The notes beneath the pieces are model-generated. The model made no database searches. It had not been told where the DNA came from and saw only the letters and a list, made by a program, of their open reading frames with translations. Source: Glutinoglossum americanum (lineage: Eukaryota > Ascomycota > Geoglossomycetes > Geoglossales > Geoglossaceae). Taken from it: a DNA stretch of 64,000 bases. The DNA lies in NCBI GenBank assembly GCA_020080175.1, contig JAGHQL010000050.1, positions 62,001-126,000 of the forward strand, in the 5' to 3' direction. Position numbers and translations under genes: made by a program. The number at the start of each line of letters is the position of its first letter. Position 1 is the first letter of the stretch. Shown here piece after piece: positions 12,468 through 24,506 of the stretch.

Positions 12468-14188
12468 TATGATCAAACCCCAAACCCTACCAGGCTCGAT
12501 GATTAAATTAAATTATGCTTAGCATTACAAGAGAGGAAACGTATGGTCTAGCGTGCGTGTATCCTCCGCTCATATAACAACGCTCTAGTGCGTTGAGCCT
12601 ATTATCCTCAGGGTAACGGGTTTTTTGTTGTTCTCTTTCAGATAACCCGGATTTTCGCACCAATGGGCTAAGGGACGGGACGCCACAATACTAACTACCG
12701 TACCGCAGCATCCTTCAGAACCCTTTGCAACAGTCGCCGCGAGAGCGATCTCGGAATTATATTAATTCAATCAATTATTTTTATTCGAGACCATGTTACG
12801 ACATTAGAGCCTAGGTGGAGGTTGCTTTGACCGTGGAAACCAAATACTTTAAACTGGTAAATCGTAATAAATTGCAAATAGACTGAGTGGGGGTTTGGTA
12901 CGGGATCCCACGAACTGATACGCGATATACAGTGGGGAAGAAAATTCTGCCAGAGAAAAAAATCTCTTGCGGCTGTTTGCGTAAGAGAGAGAGAGGAGAT
13001 AGGATAGGCAGACTGCCGTCGAATATACACCCAATAATAAATCCAGGGAAATGTTCTTGCGTGCGGCGAAAGAACGAGAAGCTGTGGACAGCTGCGACAC
13101 ACCCCTGGCCACTGGCAAGAGCAGCTCTCGAGAGACGGTCTGCAATGGTCTGCAATGGCCGCAGTGGCCCCTCATCCTCTCGTAGGAATAAGCGCACTCG
13201 GCCTATGGGGACACGGGAGCTTTGGGGTACGTAAGTGCGCTTCTCCTTCCCAGCGGCTGCCTTCGCGCACACGGCGGTGCGTGTTTGTGGTGGTGTGCAG
13301 TCGCCGAGAAGAGGGTGGGCGTTGTTTTGGGGGTGTCTCTATGGGTTGGGGGTGACGGGGGTGACGGGGGGATCCATCAGAACGCACGCATGGATAGCCC
13401 CTGTCGCGCGCAGTAGAGGCGAGCTTGTGGGGGTGCGACGGGAGAAAAACTCTCCCTCGTGCGGGTGTTCTACTCCATCAGTAGTGAAACATGGCCGCTT
13501 TGTGAGAGCGGCACTTATTCCAGTTAATTTATCGTTGAAAGGCTTTGCCCTGGCACCGAACCCGGGCATTTGCTTTACCTGACTTAGGCAATTAGTGGCA
13601 ATTGCCGCCCTACGTAGATCCCGCGAGTGAGGCCGCCTTCGTACCTTGCTTGCTTTTGGCTCTTGCGACATTGCCCCGCCCAACCCCCAACTACGAACTT
13701 TTTCCCACCACCCCCTTACGATCCACCAAAACGACGAGGTACTTCTCAGGATGATCACCCGTCCACGACCTCCAATCCGCGAGGGGCACAGTCAACGCTA
13801 CGCCTTTGCTGCTAGGGTGGGTCATCCGTAAAATCAACTCTCCACCCCCCCCAAACAACTTAAACTTGGGCAATACCACCTTGCAGGAGTTCGAGAGATT
13901 CTGATTTCGTCTTTTCCAGACACAGCCTGGCCTTTCTTGCGCATCTTGAATTTCGACTCAACAAAATACGACTACTCCGGCCACTTCTCGCCACGAACAA
14001 ATACGACAGCAAATATTCCACCTTCAGCCCGCAGAGTACTAGCTGCATTTCCGCGACCTCTACCGTTTTCTCGTGCTCGACCGTGCCAGGGCTTCCTGCT
14101 GCCTCTCCGGTGTCGACATAGACCTCGCCAATCCAAAAACTGCCGCCCACCGCGGACGAAATACGTCAGGTCGATAGGCCCCCTCAAG
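12468..14188. other. Divergent intergenic region (FMN dehydrogenase / RNase H1)
   Basis: Holds the promoters of two divergent genes. The stretch 13280-13400 is G-rich on the + strand. Open frames on both strands here have no family resemblance and no splice partners that I could find. The frame upstream of the RNase H1 start stays open to about 13937 but has no in-frame ATG. Confidence 0.45.
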
Positions 14189-15524
14189 ATGAACAAGCTT
14201 GACAGGACGTCGGATGCAGCGTCCACAGAATCCACTTCCCCCACGGGCACAACATCCTCCGCTGGATCAAAGCGAAAGCGGGGCACAGAATCGAAGTTCT
14301 ACTCCGTGAGAGTAGGCCACAAGCCTGGGATATATCTAAACTGGCAGGAGTGCTTGGCTCAGATTAAAGGCTTTAAAGGAGCTACCTGTGAGTGTTATCG
14401 GGTGTCGAAGATGCCGTCTGTTGCTCGGGCGCCAGGCTGACTATCCTCCGTGCAACCAAAGTCAAGTCCTTTGCCTCTCTTATTGATGCAGAAAAGTTCC
14501 TTGACGGAGATGACCCGACTCAAAACCCGAATTCCTCGACTTACCAGCCCAAGTTTTATGGCGTCCGCAATGGCCGCGTCCCTGGGGTCTACACGGATTG
14601 GCCTTCGGCTCAGAAACAGATTATTGGGTGGACGAAGCCAAAGCACAAATGTTTCGCAAGTCGCGCAGAGGCTGAGGCGTATGTGAAAAACACCGACGCC
14701 AACGGAAACGCAGACACAAGGACAAAACCGACGGCCAGAACGGAGGAACCCGCAAGCTCAACACATGGGAGTCAAGTTGGGGCAAAAGAGGACAACAGAG
14801 CATCAAAGAAGCAGAAAATATTGGACCCAGGCGTCAACAATTTGCCGATCGATGGCCACATAGAACCTATAGACTCGAGTTCGGAGGAAAGCCTTAGTGC
14901 CGTTGACACCGACAAGGACACTGTAGAGTCGAAAGTAGACCCACAGAGGGTGAAAATAAAACCCACGCAGACAAAAGGCGGCGTGCTGAGGATATACACG
15001 GATGGCAGTAGTCTTGGGAATGGCAAATACGGTGCCTCGGCGGGCGTTGGAGTGTACTTTGGAGAAGATGATGCTAGGTAAGACCGCCCTAGTGGCAGAT
15101 GCAGAAGCGTTAGATCGTCGTACGCAAACCATCCGCTAACGCTTCATTCTTCCTCCCTAGAAACGTCTCTGAACCGCTCGCGGGCCCTCGCCAAACCAAC
15201 CAACGTGCCGAGCTCACCGCCATCCTACGCGCTATCGAGATCGCCCCTCTGCACCGTGAAGTCCGCATCTTCACCGACAGCAACTATGCCATTGCCTGTG
15301 TCACCAAATGGTACATAAACTGGCGCCGCAATAATTGGCGCACGTCCCTTGGCAAACCCGTTGAGAACCAGGATCTCGTCGAAGCCATCCTGAGCAAGAT
15401 TGAGGGGAGGGAGCAAGTTGGCGTCAAGACGGCCTTTGAGTGGATTAAAGGGCATGCAGCGATTGAGGGGAATGTTCAGGCGGATATGCTGGCGGTCAAT
15501 GGGGCGAGGAGTCTGAGGACTTAA
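14189..15524 (+). CDS. RNH1: Ribonuclease H1 with two hybrid-binding domains
   Basis: Cuts the RNA strand of RNA:DNA hybrids, clearing R-loops and primer remnants. Exons 14189-14387, 14462-15077 and 15161-15524 give 392 residues. Two hybrid-binding (viroplasmin-like) domains are visible, KFYSVRVGHKPGIYLNW near residue 34 and KFYGVRNGRVPGVYTDW near 112, as in budding-yeast Rnh1. A charged linker follows, then the catalytic domain from about 265 (RIYTDGSSLGN). All four metal-binding acids are present in their usual settings: YTDGSS, QRAELTAIL, IFTDSNYAI and GNVQADMLA. The ATG at 14189 is the first in the frame. Nuclear or mitochondrial location is not clear from the sequence. Confidence 0.93.
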
Positions 15525-16813
15525 GGGGATTGACCTACGTGGACTTTCATCATACATTTCTCAACATTCATCTCTTTCATTGAGCGAGGCCTTGGATTCA
15601 TGAGAATACAGCAAGATAATCTGCCGCGAACTCTGGCATGTATCTCTATCCTCTCCCTCCTCCCCTCTTTCTTTTCTTTTACATCGTCGAGCGGAAGGAA
15701 CAGGCACGGCGCTTGGTGGTCATCGAAAAAAACAATATATCCTGTTCGGGAGGCAGGCTGGCACAATTGCTGTTTCTCTGTTTCGCTCGTTTTCCCTTCT
15801 TACTCTTTGCGTGCTGGGTCAGGATGCTGCGGTGACCCTCGCGTGTGTCATTATCTACGGTTCCGTTTCCTCTGAAACATGCTTGGAAGTTAGAAAATCT
15901 TTTTTTTTTTTTAAAGGGAAACACCATAAAAAAGTAAACAAAGAATATATATATATTTTTTTTCCTTTCTTGATTTTCTCACCATTCATCCCTCGTTCTC
16001 GATTTGTGGATGTGCCAGTAATGTATGGGGTTTCATTCATCGCTGATCCCCTCAACTTAAAAAAGAGTCCGACGAGACGTCAACGGAGCGGGGGGGGGCA
16101 AGGGAATGGTATTCTAAATCTTTTTTTTTTTTTTTTTGGGATTTGAAAAGTTCGATGTTATTAAGGTTGAACATGCATGCGCACGGCGAGCCGGCAACGA
16201 ATAGCAAGAGAAGAGAAAAAAAAAAAGACAAGCTCGAGGCAAAAAAGATAAGATGGAATGGGGATCCCTATGTGACAGGAGGGGCGAGCAGGAAAGAAAA
16301 TAAATAAATTTGGGGGACGGAAAAAACCAAGCATTGGGCGCCAGCGATGTCATTAATCAACTCAAAATAGCACCCGCTATCCGAACCCGGGGCGGACCTT
16401 TTTCTACTTTTACGAAAAATACGACGCTGAAGCTAAGCAACCGGATTTCCGTGCAGTAGTAGAAGAGGTGCACCTTGAATTATACTTGAAAGAGCTCTTT
16501 GGGGTGAGGAGGAACTGGAGGAAAATGCGAAGGATGATATTGGGGGGGTGGGGAACATTATTGAAGGAAACTGTGCCACGTTTAGGTGTGATGTGTCTCG
16601 TTCGTTCGTTCTTCGTAACCGTCATCGGTTTTGTTTTAAATTTCTCTTCCTTCGTTCTATGATATATTCCTGATATGCGGCAACTTTCGTGAGGGTTCGG
16701 GGGGGGGTTGGTTTGAGATGGGGTGATCGCGATGGGGGGTTTTGGTGTTGGCGGAAGGCAAGCCCAGGAACAGTTAAGAAGCAAGAAATGAGCATGAATT
16801 TAATCTCTCCCCT
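15525..16813. other. Convergent intergenic region with homopolymer runs
   Basis: Between the 3' ends of RNase H1 (+) and the Rab11-type gene (-). It contains T runs at 15899-15912 and 16121-16138, an A run near 16217 and a G run near 16091. No coding signal. Probably the two 3' UTRs. Confidence 0.5.
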
Positions 16814-17735
16814 CTAGCAGCATTTGCCTTGCTTTGTGTCCGTGTCGGCTGATTTGCTAATCTCCAGGACCTTGCGTTCCCCGATTGGGTTTTGTGTGGA
16901 TTCGCCGTTATCGAGGGCTTTACTAGACACGATACGGTAGATCTCTAGAACATTTTCATGTTAGCTATTCGAGTCTGCAAGGGCCTTTGTGATATGTAGG
17001 TTATCTGTACCTGTTAGGATGTTCTGGAATGCGAGTTCCACATTGCTGGCATCAAGCGCGGAGGTTTCAATGAAAGACAGGTTGTTCTCGCCTATAAAAT
17101 GTTAGGATCGTTAGCAGCAGCCAAGTGAGCTGCAACAGCACGGCGAAGCCTGCGGTGGGATGGCAAGAGGGTGGCATACTAGCAAATTGTTTCGCTTCTT
17201 CCGTAGGAACTGCTCTCAAATGCCTCAAATCGCTCTTATTTCCCACTAGCATGATAACGATATTCGAGTCGGCATGATCCCGCAATTCCTTCAACCACCT
17301 CGTGACATTCTCGTATGTCTGGTGCTTGCTGATATCGTAGACCAAAAGAGCTCCAACGGCACCTCTATAATATGCCGAAGTAATGGCTCGATACCGCTCC
17401 TGGCCTGCGGTGTCCCAAATCTGAGCTTTGATGGTTTTGGCATCGACCTGGATGGAGCGGGTAGCGAACTCAACACCAATAGTAGACTTAGAATCCAGGT
17501 TGAACTCGTTCCGGGTGAATCGGCTCAATAGGTTCGATTTACCAACTCCGGAGTCACCGATCAGGACGACTATGAAGCAGTAATAGCTGTCAGTTTCAAG
17601 TTCCTTGGTACGGGTCCGAAGCTGGAGGTCCTATGGGCTTGTAGTTACCTTTGAATAGGAACTAGGTGGTGGCCAAGTTAGTGAGGATCTAGGGAGCTAA
17701 GGCCATGTACTCACATCATATTCATCGTTAGCCAT
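16814..17735 (-). CDS. Rab11/Ypt3-family small GTPase
   Basis: Rab GTPase of the recycling-endosome / late-Golgi to plasma-membrane route (Ypt3 of fission yeast, Ypt31/32 of budding yeast, RabE of Aspergillus). Exons on the minus strand: 17735-17715, 17661-17649, 17569-17180, 17091-17011 and 16944-16814, giving 211 residues. P-loop GDSGVGKS is at 16-23, switch II WDTAGQE near 66, the NKSD guanine motif near 124 and ETSA near 154. The effector loop reads [12 protein letters not shown], typical of Rab11. The protein ends in CC, the geranylgeranylation site. The second exon is only 13 bases and encodes part of FLFK, so automatic gene finders may miss it. Confidence 0.95.
17649..17661 (-). other. 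13-base micro-exon of the Rab11-type gene
   Basis: Flanked by CTAG on the acceptor side and GTAACT on the donor side. It supplies FLFK plus one base, which is exactly what is needed to join MANDEYD to [12 protein letters not shown]. Confidence 0.85.
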
Positions 17736-19237
17736 GGTTGTGATGTTCTCGGGTGTAGAAAGAGTGATGATGGAAGGGGTAGAGGAATTTGGTCGAAGTA
17801 AAGATTCGAGTAACCAGTCACGCTAAGGCAAAGAATGCGATATGGTTCGTAACCACCTAATCGTTAAAATATACTGTCAACAACACTTCCTACCAAACTG
17901 CTAGATTAAATGGGAGTTGAGGACGGAAGCCTTCACGCCCTTGTTGCCTAAGTGTTCTAATCACAAGATGTTCCGTGCTGCCCAAAGCGGATTGGGGCTC
18001 TGTCTACCGATCCCCAGCACGTGACAAATGAGGACCTTAATGGTAATCTCTTTATCCTGTCCTATCTACAAAGAAGCTCCCTGAATAGTAGTGAAATCTC
18101 CATAGACATTTTGGGAATATGGGGATATCGCATCTGTGATTTCAGTACATTAATTGATGTAACCATGGGTGGTCGGGTTATGACAGAAGCATATATCGTA
18201 AAAACTACATACGCAGATGGCATCAAAGGCTCGTTCATGCTATTGTAATACACGAACATGTTAGGTCCCCTAGCTGAAGAGATTCATCTATAGGAGCCAG
18301 AATCCTCACCCACTCAAGGTACTCATCAATTCTCTAAAGCTTTGCAAAATGAATGCTGATCTCCTTCTAGGGATCTTTTACCTCTTCACTGTATGTCTAT
18401 TTTTCTATTGTGTTCTTTTTTCCGTCAACAGTCAAAGTTATCTATTTTCTCCTCGCGGATCCGCTGTGGCTCGAAATTTAAGACGGGCCTACTGTCCTAC
18501 TGTCCGACACGCAATTGTTGTTTTGTGCGTGTAGATGTTCGACGGCCACCCTCAGGTCCACGATTCTTGTGGATACAAAGTACCAAAGCCTTCTTTTGTC
18601 CAACTATATTGTCCTGAGTCCGGAGTTTTCATGTAGTGGAGCTACCCTTTACGTTCTAAGTCTGTTTCGTGGATTCAGGTGCATCCTTTAGCATTCCATT
18701 CAAGGCTCTTGGAGCCAAGGCGCAGGAACATTGTTGCAGATCCCCAATTATCTAGTGGTGGTGTTAACTCACTGTCCAAAGGGTTCGCTGCGCCCTGTGG
18801 CTAGCCCTAGCAGGCTCATTCACTAGATCTAGATTCTGCGACATCACCAACCCGCCCACTCTTCATCTTCCTTACTTGGCAACTATATCACATCAAAACC
18901 CTCCTTTCTACCACAAAAAGTCTAGGAGAGATACGGTACGTACAACTCATGTAGAATCCTTATCAGCCGTGCTCCACCCGCTTTCGACCATTGTTGAACG
19001 CGTTGGTCCTTTCCCTGCCTCTCACGTTGCCTTCTTATTCCAGTCCTCGGTGTCGTTTGTGGCATCAACTCCGCTAATTGGGTGAAGATCATTCATTCTC
19101 ACCCACACTTCGTGTAAGTGAGTCTTCTTCCTCTTGGGCTCCGCGTTTGCCAGTGAGAACGCAAGCCGCGCTGCAGCTATTCACGAGCAATTCCATACCA
19201 GACCCTCCATCCCGTTGAAACCCAAGGCGCGTTCCAA
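17736..19237. other. Divergent intergenic region (Rab11-type / chromodomain gene)
   Basis: No gene recognised. It carries two promoters. Short frames at 18021-18248 and 18349-18534 look random. Confidence 0.5.
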
Positions 19238-22200
19238 ATGGACACCGGTAGCGATTCTGATACCATTTCTATCACATCAACGGCTCCGAGCGAGCAGAAA
19301 GATGAGTACCCTGTTGAGGCGATCCTCGCGGAGACAGTTGGAGATGGGAGGCACCCACTCTACTTGGTGAAGTGGGAGAATTACCCAATTACAAGAGCTA
19401 CCTGGGAACCAGCGAGTTCATTTGACGATGACAGCACCCTTCTAGACTGGAAAGCGAAGAAAGATAGGCAAGATAAAGGCTTTGAGCCCTCTTTCAGCAT
19501 TGATGAGTTCCAAGCTCGGATTAAGGAAGTTGAGAATGAGAGAGCCAGGAGGAAAGCACGGCGCAAAGCGAAAAGGAAACGCCGTGGAATTCCTACCTCT
19601 TCAGATGAAGGAAAGGCTCCGGTTCGAAAATCTAGGCCAAAGAAACGGAGCACTGATCTTGAAGAAGATGAAGATGAAGATGGTGACGGTGACGAGTCGG
19701 ACGTTGGTGAATTTAGGAGAGATAAGAGAGGTAGCAAGAAACGCCATCTTTCTGATGAAGAAGGAGGTGATGGCCTTACCTCTGATGATTCGTTGATGCA
19801 AGACATCAAAGTAAAGGAGTTTAACAAGAAACACAAGAAGCTAAGGAAGAAACCAAGAGCTCGAGAGTCGAGATCGGTGAGAAATTAGATATTGCAACTG
19901 AGAGAAAGGCTAACATCAACGTAGTCCACAGAGCAGGCCGTATCGCGACCGCCTTCTCAGCCTCCTTCACGCCCTCGGCAGCCACCCTCACGACGTCCCT
20001 CAACGGGGACAGGCACTCAAGGTAGGCAGCCGATCCGCCGAGCCTCTGAAGTTTCAGGTCACCAAACGGAGGTAGCTAGACCAGCGGCAAAGGCTACAGC
20101 CAGGAGGGCACCAAAGGTTCAAGCGGCAAAAACAACCACAAATATCCTCGCAAATTGGAATAAGGATCCGCCTAAACGGAATTTGACTAAACCCGACTAT
20201 AAAAATCCTCACATCACCCCCCAAAACCCTCACCTATTTAATAAGCTTTCGATATTACGAAGATATGAAAAAGCTAGCCGCAACGAACGCCCCCCACAAG
20301 AAGGGGCGCTACAGCTATTCCGGCCTGGTGACTGGAATCCCAGGTCCCTCAATAAGCTGCAACCAAGTGACTCTGGTCCGCCTAAAGACAGGAATGAAGA
20401 AGACGAAGATTATGAACCCACCGAACGAGGCGAGGGGGAAGCCGCACCCGACCCCTGGGTCCCAGATTCAGGTCGAGCTCCGCACGCCGCTAGTACGCAA
20501 TTTAGACGACCTTCCCAGGATTTAAGCTTAGGTAGAGCTCCACAAGCTCCTTACGCTACACATGGAGGTACTCATGACGCTACACATGACTCAAGTTCAG
20601 GTAAATTTCCGCAGGCCTCCGGTTATCAGCATCGGCGCCCGTCGCAAGGTATCGAGCCCGCCACTCCTTTTCTTGCAACTTCGCCTACAAATTCTGGAGC
20701 AGCTGTAAAGTCCTCTAGTGCCCACCCACAGCAGTCGCTAGATGCAAATATGCTTCAAAAGCCTCAGGTGAAAAAGCTTACTTTAGCCCAATATAATCAA
20801 CGCAATGCTACATCCTTAGTAGCTAGTGAGGATAGTAAAGAGCATGGCAATAAAGCTAGCACCGAGGATGAAAAGGGTGGTCTTATCACCAAAGACACCA
20901 GAGAGCACCTATCCGATGAAGAAATACTTCGTGAGATGGAAGCGATCAATTTTACAGGTGCTCCAGAAAATGGAAGCAAGCCTGGCCGTCAACAGAACAC
21001 TGTCTCAATACCAGGCGTAATTGCAGCTGTCAAAATAGGTACTTCTAAAGTAGAAGCTGGACGGCTGAAGCTAATTGGAGTTCCTCCTGAACTGCTGCGG
21101 AAATGGATCGATGTGGTTGGGTCCCCTCTATATTTGTGGCTCAAGAAGATTGTCTCTGCGGACCACTTCAGGAGGAACCGGGAGCCGGTAAGTTATTTGA
21201 CTTTTCCGCAATCCGCGCCTCTACTTGTTGGGTGGCGTCACCACACTTGCCTCTCCTACTATAACAATACTAACTCATTGTATAGAATAAAGACAGAGTG
21301 GTCGGGGAAGGAGACGTCCAAGGCGATTTTAAATCTTCTCCGGATGAGCTTCTTGAGCTCCTCCATTTCTATGGGGGAGCAGGAGTGTATATGAATAATC
21401 ATTTCATCATGGTAATCTATCCGACCAACGTCGAAGCCTGGAAATACATGAAGCAGTCATCTACATCTCAACTTAGATGGGTTGCCTTCACACTCGACAA
21501 CTCCAACGATGGTTCGAACCTTGCATGGAATTCGACAAACTCAAGCCTCGCAATCAAGGCCGCTTACAAACACCTCTTCAAAATACAATTTTCTGAGCTT
21601 TTACCGGTCCTGCCCGAGGGCCTCCAGTACCCATCCAAGGTTCCTATTTTCATCATGGCTGATACGTCCGCGGCGTGGAATGAGACCATTATTCTCTATA
21701 AAATCCTGAAACTTTCTGGAGCTACAATATATTGGAGTGGACAAGAGGGTGCTTGGGACTATTTTACCCAACGCATCAATTTTGGCATACTTTTCGTAAG
21801 TGACATACCATCTATACCACGCCTTTTTCCATTTCTTTACCGGGGTATACGCGGAAAGTATTGCTGACGTGAAATTGCTTCGAAAAGTTGCACAACAACT
21901 ACCGACGCTACGGCCTTGCAACCGTCCCAAGGCTCGCTTCAATCGTAAACAAACACATTACTATCTTTGAATTCGGTCGGCTGCACCACGAAAGCACCTC
22001 TAAACTGGCGGTGACAAATCGAGGAAGTTTTGGTTGTCGCCGGTTATTCCCGCATGGTGGCTGTATACTCCTCACCGACAACATGCTAATGAACGACCCG
22101 AGAGGCTCTTACGAAGTCATTAGAGTATTTAAAAAGCGGTTAGAAGACAGCAAGTCAAATACATGGAAACTGGTCTTGCGCCCTGGAGATGTGGAGGGCT

Positions 22201-22663
22201 GGTGTCTCGGAGCGATAGTTTCTAAAGCTAATATGGACAGTGAAGATTCTAGCACTGTAGTTGCGTGAGTGATCTCTTTTAATTTCTGTTGAAAGCCGCT
22301 AACACAAGGCAGCCGATGCAATATCTTTCAGGAGATTTCCGAATTTATTTACACGGGCCCAGAAAACTTGCACAATAATCCTGATGGGTTTAATATTAGG
22401 CAAATCGCTGGAGATTCTGTGTCGGGAGGCAACGATGCATTACTTCAAGTTCAAAACCTAGCCCTCTGGGCTAATAGTAATTGCACAAAATACCGACGCT
22501 TTATAGCAGTTAACCCTACTCAAAATGTTCCTGGGGCTGAGGATTTTCCAATTGTAAGTAATCAATATGATTAAAGTTCAAAATGTGAAAATTAACGGAG
22601 GATAATACCATATAGGTGGAATTGATGTTGCCTGAGCAGTTTATCCGAAAACATGCTCATTAA
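19238..22663 (+). CDS. Chromodomain protein, possibly Chp1-like
   Basis: Exons 19238-19876, 19925-21187, 21286-21795, 21888-22264, 22313-22553 and 22616-22663 give 1025 residues. The N-terminal chromodomain (about 24-80) reads EYPVEAILAE, LYLVKWENYPI and TWEP, with aromatic cage positions, so it should bind a methylated histone tail, most likely H3K9me. A basic/acidic low-complexity stretch follows (about 100-215; KARRKAKRKRR, EEDEDEDGDGDE), then a long Pro/Ser-rich linker. The C-terminal third, from about residue 560, looks folded (VIAAVKIGTSKVEAGRLKLIGVP, FYGGAGVYMNNHFIMVIYP) and may match the SPOC/PIN-like part of Chp1, the RITS subunit. The chromodomain is clear. The Chp1 assignment is inference from domain order and size, since fission-yeast Chp1 is 960 residues. 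Confidence 0.75.
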
Positions 22664-23464
22664 TAGCAGCAGCTTATCATAACTACTTTAACTGCATCAC
22701 AGTGATAAGTTAAAGTTTTATGTTCCAAACTATCCACCTCGCGCTACTACAGAACGACAGCTATAGTAGAACCTCGATATCTTGCTGACTAATCGACTGG
22801 AGATACTACAGTTTCTCTTCCACAGGTGTTCTGTCCAACTGAGAAAGATATCAGATAAGAGACGATGGGGAAGGGGTGACTATGGAGTAGATGACTATAG
22901 AATGGGAGAAGTATAAAGTTGAAAAGCCGAACAAAAATAATCCCCCCTTTAAGCTGTTAGGGAATTAAGGACTATCGAACGGGTATCAGGTTGATAGTGG
23001 GAGTAGTTTGCTTTTTCATATGTTTTCTATGTGTCGGCAACGGCGATCACCGATACCTTGTAGGATGGAGGAGAAAGAAGTACCGCATGTTCACTCTTGG
23101 ATGACAAACAGAAAACTTGTTTTTTTTTTACATGAGCCCAGTTCACCCCTTTTTGTGGGTGACGCTATATACCCCACTCAAGTTCTTTGTCCGCCTCTTC
23201 TTAGCCTTATGATGTGCGTTACAGATAACGTCACTGCGTCATTTCGGTCGTGGTTTTTCCTTTGTCTACTTGTCCGTTGTGCGGACATGAAAGGTGGGGA
23301 GTGAGAGAACTTCCTATTCTCTTTGAAACGCTTTTTTTTCCGGTATCAAAGAACCCCACACGTAGCTTTTGTCTCGAGATTAGCGTGCGTAGTGCCCGGG
23401 TCGAACTTTAGTAATCTATATGTAATATGTACATACAAATCCGCCGCCCACCCCCCTTCCCGCA
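22664..23464. other. Convergent intergenic region, 3' ends
   Basis: Between the 3' ends of the chromodomain gene (+) and BRX1 (-). AT-rich, with a T run near 23114. No coding signal seen. Confidence 0.5.
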
Positions 23465-24506
23465 CTACGCGAAAAGCACACCATCCTCTAACTCCCCTCT
23501 CTTCGCCCCGGGGACCTTGCTCCTCAGCCCCAACTCCCCCTTCTTGACGGCCCTCCTGACCCCTTCCTCGCCCCTCCTGTGGTACCTCCCCGCTTTCCGG
23601 AGCCTGACCTCCTGCCTGAGCACGTTGGGGCTCACGAACTCGCGGTTCTGGTATATGAGCGGCCCGCCGAACGAGGACTCCTGGATCAGGATCGGGGTCA
23701 TGACGAAGCGGGGGCCGATTTCGGTCAGGGAGAGCGTCGGGTCGTTGGGGTTTAGAGCGGGGGAATCGTCGGCGTCGTCGGCGCCGCGAGCGTGAGCACC
23801 CCCCACTCCAGCCTCCACCTCGTTGATCTGATAGCACCGAACCCAAATCCTCCCGTCGACGATCGAAAACCCCATGACCCGATCCACAAACGGCTTGCTC
23901 CCCCTCGCGCCTCTCGGGACCCCGAACGCCTGCGCCAGCATCTCCTTCAGCAGCCGCCAGTGCGGCGCGCCGTCGAACGCGGCGTCGAAGCTCAGCACCG
24001 GCCTCGACCCCTTCAGGCAGTTCCCCGGGAAATGCAGCTCCTCCATGGTGTGCAGGTTCTGGAGGTGGAGCTTCGCGGTCGGGCCGTTGGGCGGCTTGCT
24101 GAGCCACAGGTAGAGGTCCTGGGCCTTGCGGGCTTCGAAGAAGAGGATGTTGTTGCAGTTGTAGAGGTCGGCGAGCTCGTTCAGTTGGTGCAGGTGGGTT
24201 TTGGTGTCGAGTTTGGCGTCTTTGCGGGAGTGGGGGAGGAGGGCGTGGAGGTCGTTGAGGAGGTGGCGGTGGCTGGGTGGCCGGGTGGATGGTTAGTTAG
24301 GTGTTGGAGCGGAATGGGTCGTCGATGTTGAGGTTTGGAAGTTCTTTCAATTTCTTGATGGCTGGTACGCACCGATACGTTACACCCCTCGACGATAGAA
24401 TCAAGACTCTCTGCTTGTTCTTCCGCACACGGCCATCAGCGGTTTCCCCAGATTTCTTCTTCCCATCTCCGTTTGTCTGCGACAATGATTTGTAGACTGC
24501 TGCCAT
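23465..24506 (-). CDS. BRX1: Ribosome biogenesis protein BRX1 (Brix domain)
   Basis: Nucleolar factor needed for 60S subunit assembly, which binds early pre-rRNA with Ebp2. Two exons on the minus strand, 24506-24373 and 24272-23465, give 313 residues (yeast Brx1 has 291). The frame reads RVLILSSRGVTYR, then across the intron HRHLLNDLHALLPHSRKDAK, then LADLYNCNNILFFEARK, LWLSKPPNGPTAKLH and HTMEELHFPGNCLKGSRPV, all standard Brix-family blocks. The ATG at 24506 is the first in frame. The intron contains a CTAACTAAC branch-like site. The second exon is strikingly rich in C or G at third codon positions, unlike exon 1 and most neighbours. Confidence 0.95.

Noticed and set aside
12767-13272. Overlapping minus-strand open frames of 108-153 codons in the divergent promoter
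   Set aside because: No family resemblance, several frames open at once, and no splice partners.
13937-14188. Arg-rich in-frame extension of RNase H1 that looks like a mitochondrial presequence
   Set aside because: The extension would have to start at a TTG; there is no ATG in this frame before 14189. It could only matter if an upstream exon supplied a start, and I found none.
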